In this document: positions 4,688-5,573 of the stretch, piece by piece
Position numbering within the stretch: position 1 is the stretch's first letter
Layout: each line of letters opens with the position of its first letter
From: Clostridium sp. AM34-11AC
GTDB lineage: Bacteria > Bacillota > Clostridia > Lachnospirales > Lachnospiraceae
NCBI RefSeq assembly: GCF_003435375.1
Contig: NZ_QWGL01000053.1
Location: forward strand, 1-5,573
DNA length: 5,573 bases
Direction of reading: 5' to 3'
Translations under genes and position numbers: made by a program
The notes under the pieces: generated by a model
The model's database searches: none
Seen by the model: only the letters and a program-made list of their open reading frames with translations
Told to the model about the DNA's origin: nothing

Positions 4688-5266
4688 CTAAGCCAAAAAT
4701 AGATAATAAATCAGCAATATCAGTGTCACGATATTACAGCCCATCCCTGCCCAAAACAGGTATAGCTTCAAGCCCTCATATCTGAAAAAGCCGTTTTTGC
4801 TTTCCTCCAGCTCCCGAACTTTCTGCTTCATTACGCTTGTAAGTGTATCAGACTGCTTCTCAAGGGCTTTTGTTGCCCTCTGTACAGCCTCTATATTCGC
4901 CTGTAATGCCTTTCTAACCTCTTGGACGGTACTTTCTCTAACCTCATCTCTCAGGCTCCCAATTTCGGCTGATATGGCGTTCTGAAGCAGTTCGTTGCTG
5001 TTCTCTAACTGCTCGACGTTCTTCTTCAGCTCGCTGATGAGCTGCCTGCTCAGTTCCGCGTCTCTCTGCCTGTTCTGCTCTGCCCTTGCTTGTCCTTGAT
5101 TTGACTGCTTCATCAATTCCTCGCAGCTCTCGCTCGACAAAGCTAAAGCTTCCTTCAGCAGGCTGTTCTCCAGCTCTGTCCGGCTCTGACGGTTCAGTTC
5201 TTGGAGCTGTTCTCTCGGACTTGCCTGCTCTGACTTCTGCTGTTCGTGCATTTCTCTCAAACTCAT
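4688..5266 (-). CDS. MobB-like coiled-coil membrane-anchored mobilization protein, nested in the relaxase gene
   Basis: This 192-residue protein is about 155 residues of charged, Gln/Glu/Lys-rich helix with coiled-coil spacing (for example ELKKNVEQLENSNELLQNAI near 79-98), ending in one hydrophobic helix (about 167-190, YLFWAGMGCNIVTLILLIYY) with almost no tail. It is therefore likely a tail-anchored or single-span protein with its coiled coil in the cytoplasm. Its first 323 bp lie out of frame inside the relaxase 3' end, as mobB and mobD genes do inside mobA of ColE1-type plasmids. I chose the ATG at 5266 because AAGGAGG lies nine bases upstream; an in-frame TTG at 5287 lies before that ribosome site and is unlikely. 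Anchoring the relaxosome at the membrane or coupling protein is the expected role; the name MobB is by analogy, not demonstrated homology. Confidence 0.8.
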   Translation of the reverse strand: MSLREMHEQQKSEQASPREQLQELNRQSRTELENSLLKEALALSSESCEELMKQSNQGQARAEQNRQRDAELSRQLISELKKNVEQLENSNELLQNAISAEIGSLRDEVRESTVQEVRKALQANIEAVQRATKALEKQSDTLTSVMKQKVRELEESKNGFFRYEGLKLYLFWAGMGCNIVTLILLIYYLFLA

Positions 5267-5573
5267 GCTCCAGTTCCTCCTTCCCAAAACCCATGTTGTA
5301 GTATTTTTCCAGCTTATTATTACGAATTTTGCAAGCCTTTTCCCCTGCCTGCTCCCTTGCTAAGTCGGTATATGTGATGTACTTGTGGCTGTCCTGCCAG
5401 TCCACTCCGTACCCTCTTTCATTCATCAGCCGGATAAAGGTTTCCCGGCTGGTCGCTGTTTCCTTACAGTCCAGGACTGCCAGGGCAATGTCCTGGACAT
5501 AGCTTTTCACTTTCCCCTGCTCCGCCTGCTTCAGAAGCTGGTACGTCTCTTTTTTCCATGCCACTGTTTCCTC
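4944..5573 (-). CDS. mobA: MobA/VirD2-like relaxase, C-terminal part (continuation of 1-527)
   Basis: In the circle this follows base 1 directly and encodes residues from about 163 to 371. Bases 5533-5573 duplicate 1-41. Residues about 166-260 (VAWKKETYQLLKQAEQGKV onward, with YGVDWQDSHKYITYTD) are the conserved helical region that follows the catalytic domain in Firmicute relaxases of this type. The last 107 residues or so are low-complexity and highly charged, rich in Arg, Glu, Ala, Ser and Pro. That stretch coincides with the DNA that also encodes the nested coiled-coil protein in another frame, so its composition may be shaped by the second gene. It ends in TGA at 4944. A reader treating the contig as linear would miss the N-terminus and wrongly call a short protein starting at the GTG at 5564. 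Confidence 0.95.
   Translation of the reverse strand, partial: EETVAWKKETYQLLKQAEQGKVKSYVQDIALAVLDCKETATSRETFIRLMNERGYGVDWQDSHKYITYTDLAREQAGEKACKIRNNKLEKYYNMGFGKEELEHEFERNARTAEVRAGKSERTAPRTEPSEPDRAGEQPAEGSFSFVERELRGIDEAVKSRTSKGRAEQAERRGTEQAAHQRAEEERRAVREQQRTASERHISRNWEPER
5533..5573. repeat. Terminal redundancy, right copy (circular contig overlap)
   Basis: Exact repeat of bases 1-41, expected from assembly of a circular molecule. It is an artefact of linear representation, not a biological repeat; the next base after 5573 would be base 42. Confidence 0.95.

Noticed and set aside
5267..5287. TTG at 5287 as the start of the nested mob protein
   Set aside because: The AAGGAGG ribosome site lies after this TTG and nine bases before the ATG at 5266, so the ATG is the better start.

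Overview
The window is one complete small circular plasmid written as a linear contig. Its first 41 bases (1-41) recur exactly as its last 41 (5533-5573), so the unit circle is 5532 bp. The relaxase reading frame runs uninterrupted across the join. Gene style suggests a Gram-positive, low-to-mid GC gut anaerobe of the Clostridia (Lachnospiraceae-like): strong AGGAGG-type ribosome sites, sigma-A-type promoters, and a mob/rep backbone of Firmicute type. The host is inferred from style; no search was run.

Layout: every convincing gene lies on the minus strand. (1) Mobilization module: a near-consensus promoter (1384-1413) reads through an oriT-like set of hairpins (1279-1364) into an unrecognised 144-residue protein, MobC, a MobA/VirD2-like relaxase of 371 residues that crosses the contig join, and a coiled-coil plus membrane-anchor protein whose first 323 bp lie inside the relaxase gene in another frame. 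A hairpin terminator candidate (4650-4678) closes the unit. (2) Replication module: a control region with an exact 60-bp direct repeat at a 100-bp period, a good promoter between the copies, and a 466-residue archaeo-eukaryotic-type primase (AEP/PrimPol-like) Rep with a C-terminal helix-turn-helix. (3) AT-rich cargo: a promoter overlapping the rep stop drives a two-gene unit, a 218-residue secreted protein and a 168-residue probably cytosolic acidic protein, neither recognised. (4) A roughly 600-bp non-coding region (1240-1842) holding oriT, the mob promoter and two related fold-back elements (1489-1601 and 1678-1733).

The backbone is coherent: Rep primes replication, MobC and the relaxase process oriT, and the membrane-anchored Mob protein may connect the complex to a helper conjugation pore. 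No coupling protein or mating-pore gene is present, so the plasmid should be mobilizable, not self-transmissible. I see no resistance gene, transposase, integrase, CRISPR array or tRNA/rRNA gene. The most unusual parts are the pair of fold-back elements sharing a hairpin-plus-CCCTT core with a compensatory base-pair change, the duplicated rep leader with a possible 29-codon mini-gene, the out-of-frame nested mob gene and the unrecognised secreted-protein cargo pair.
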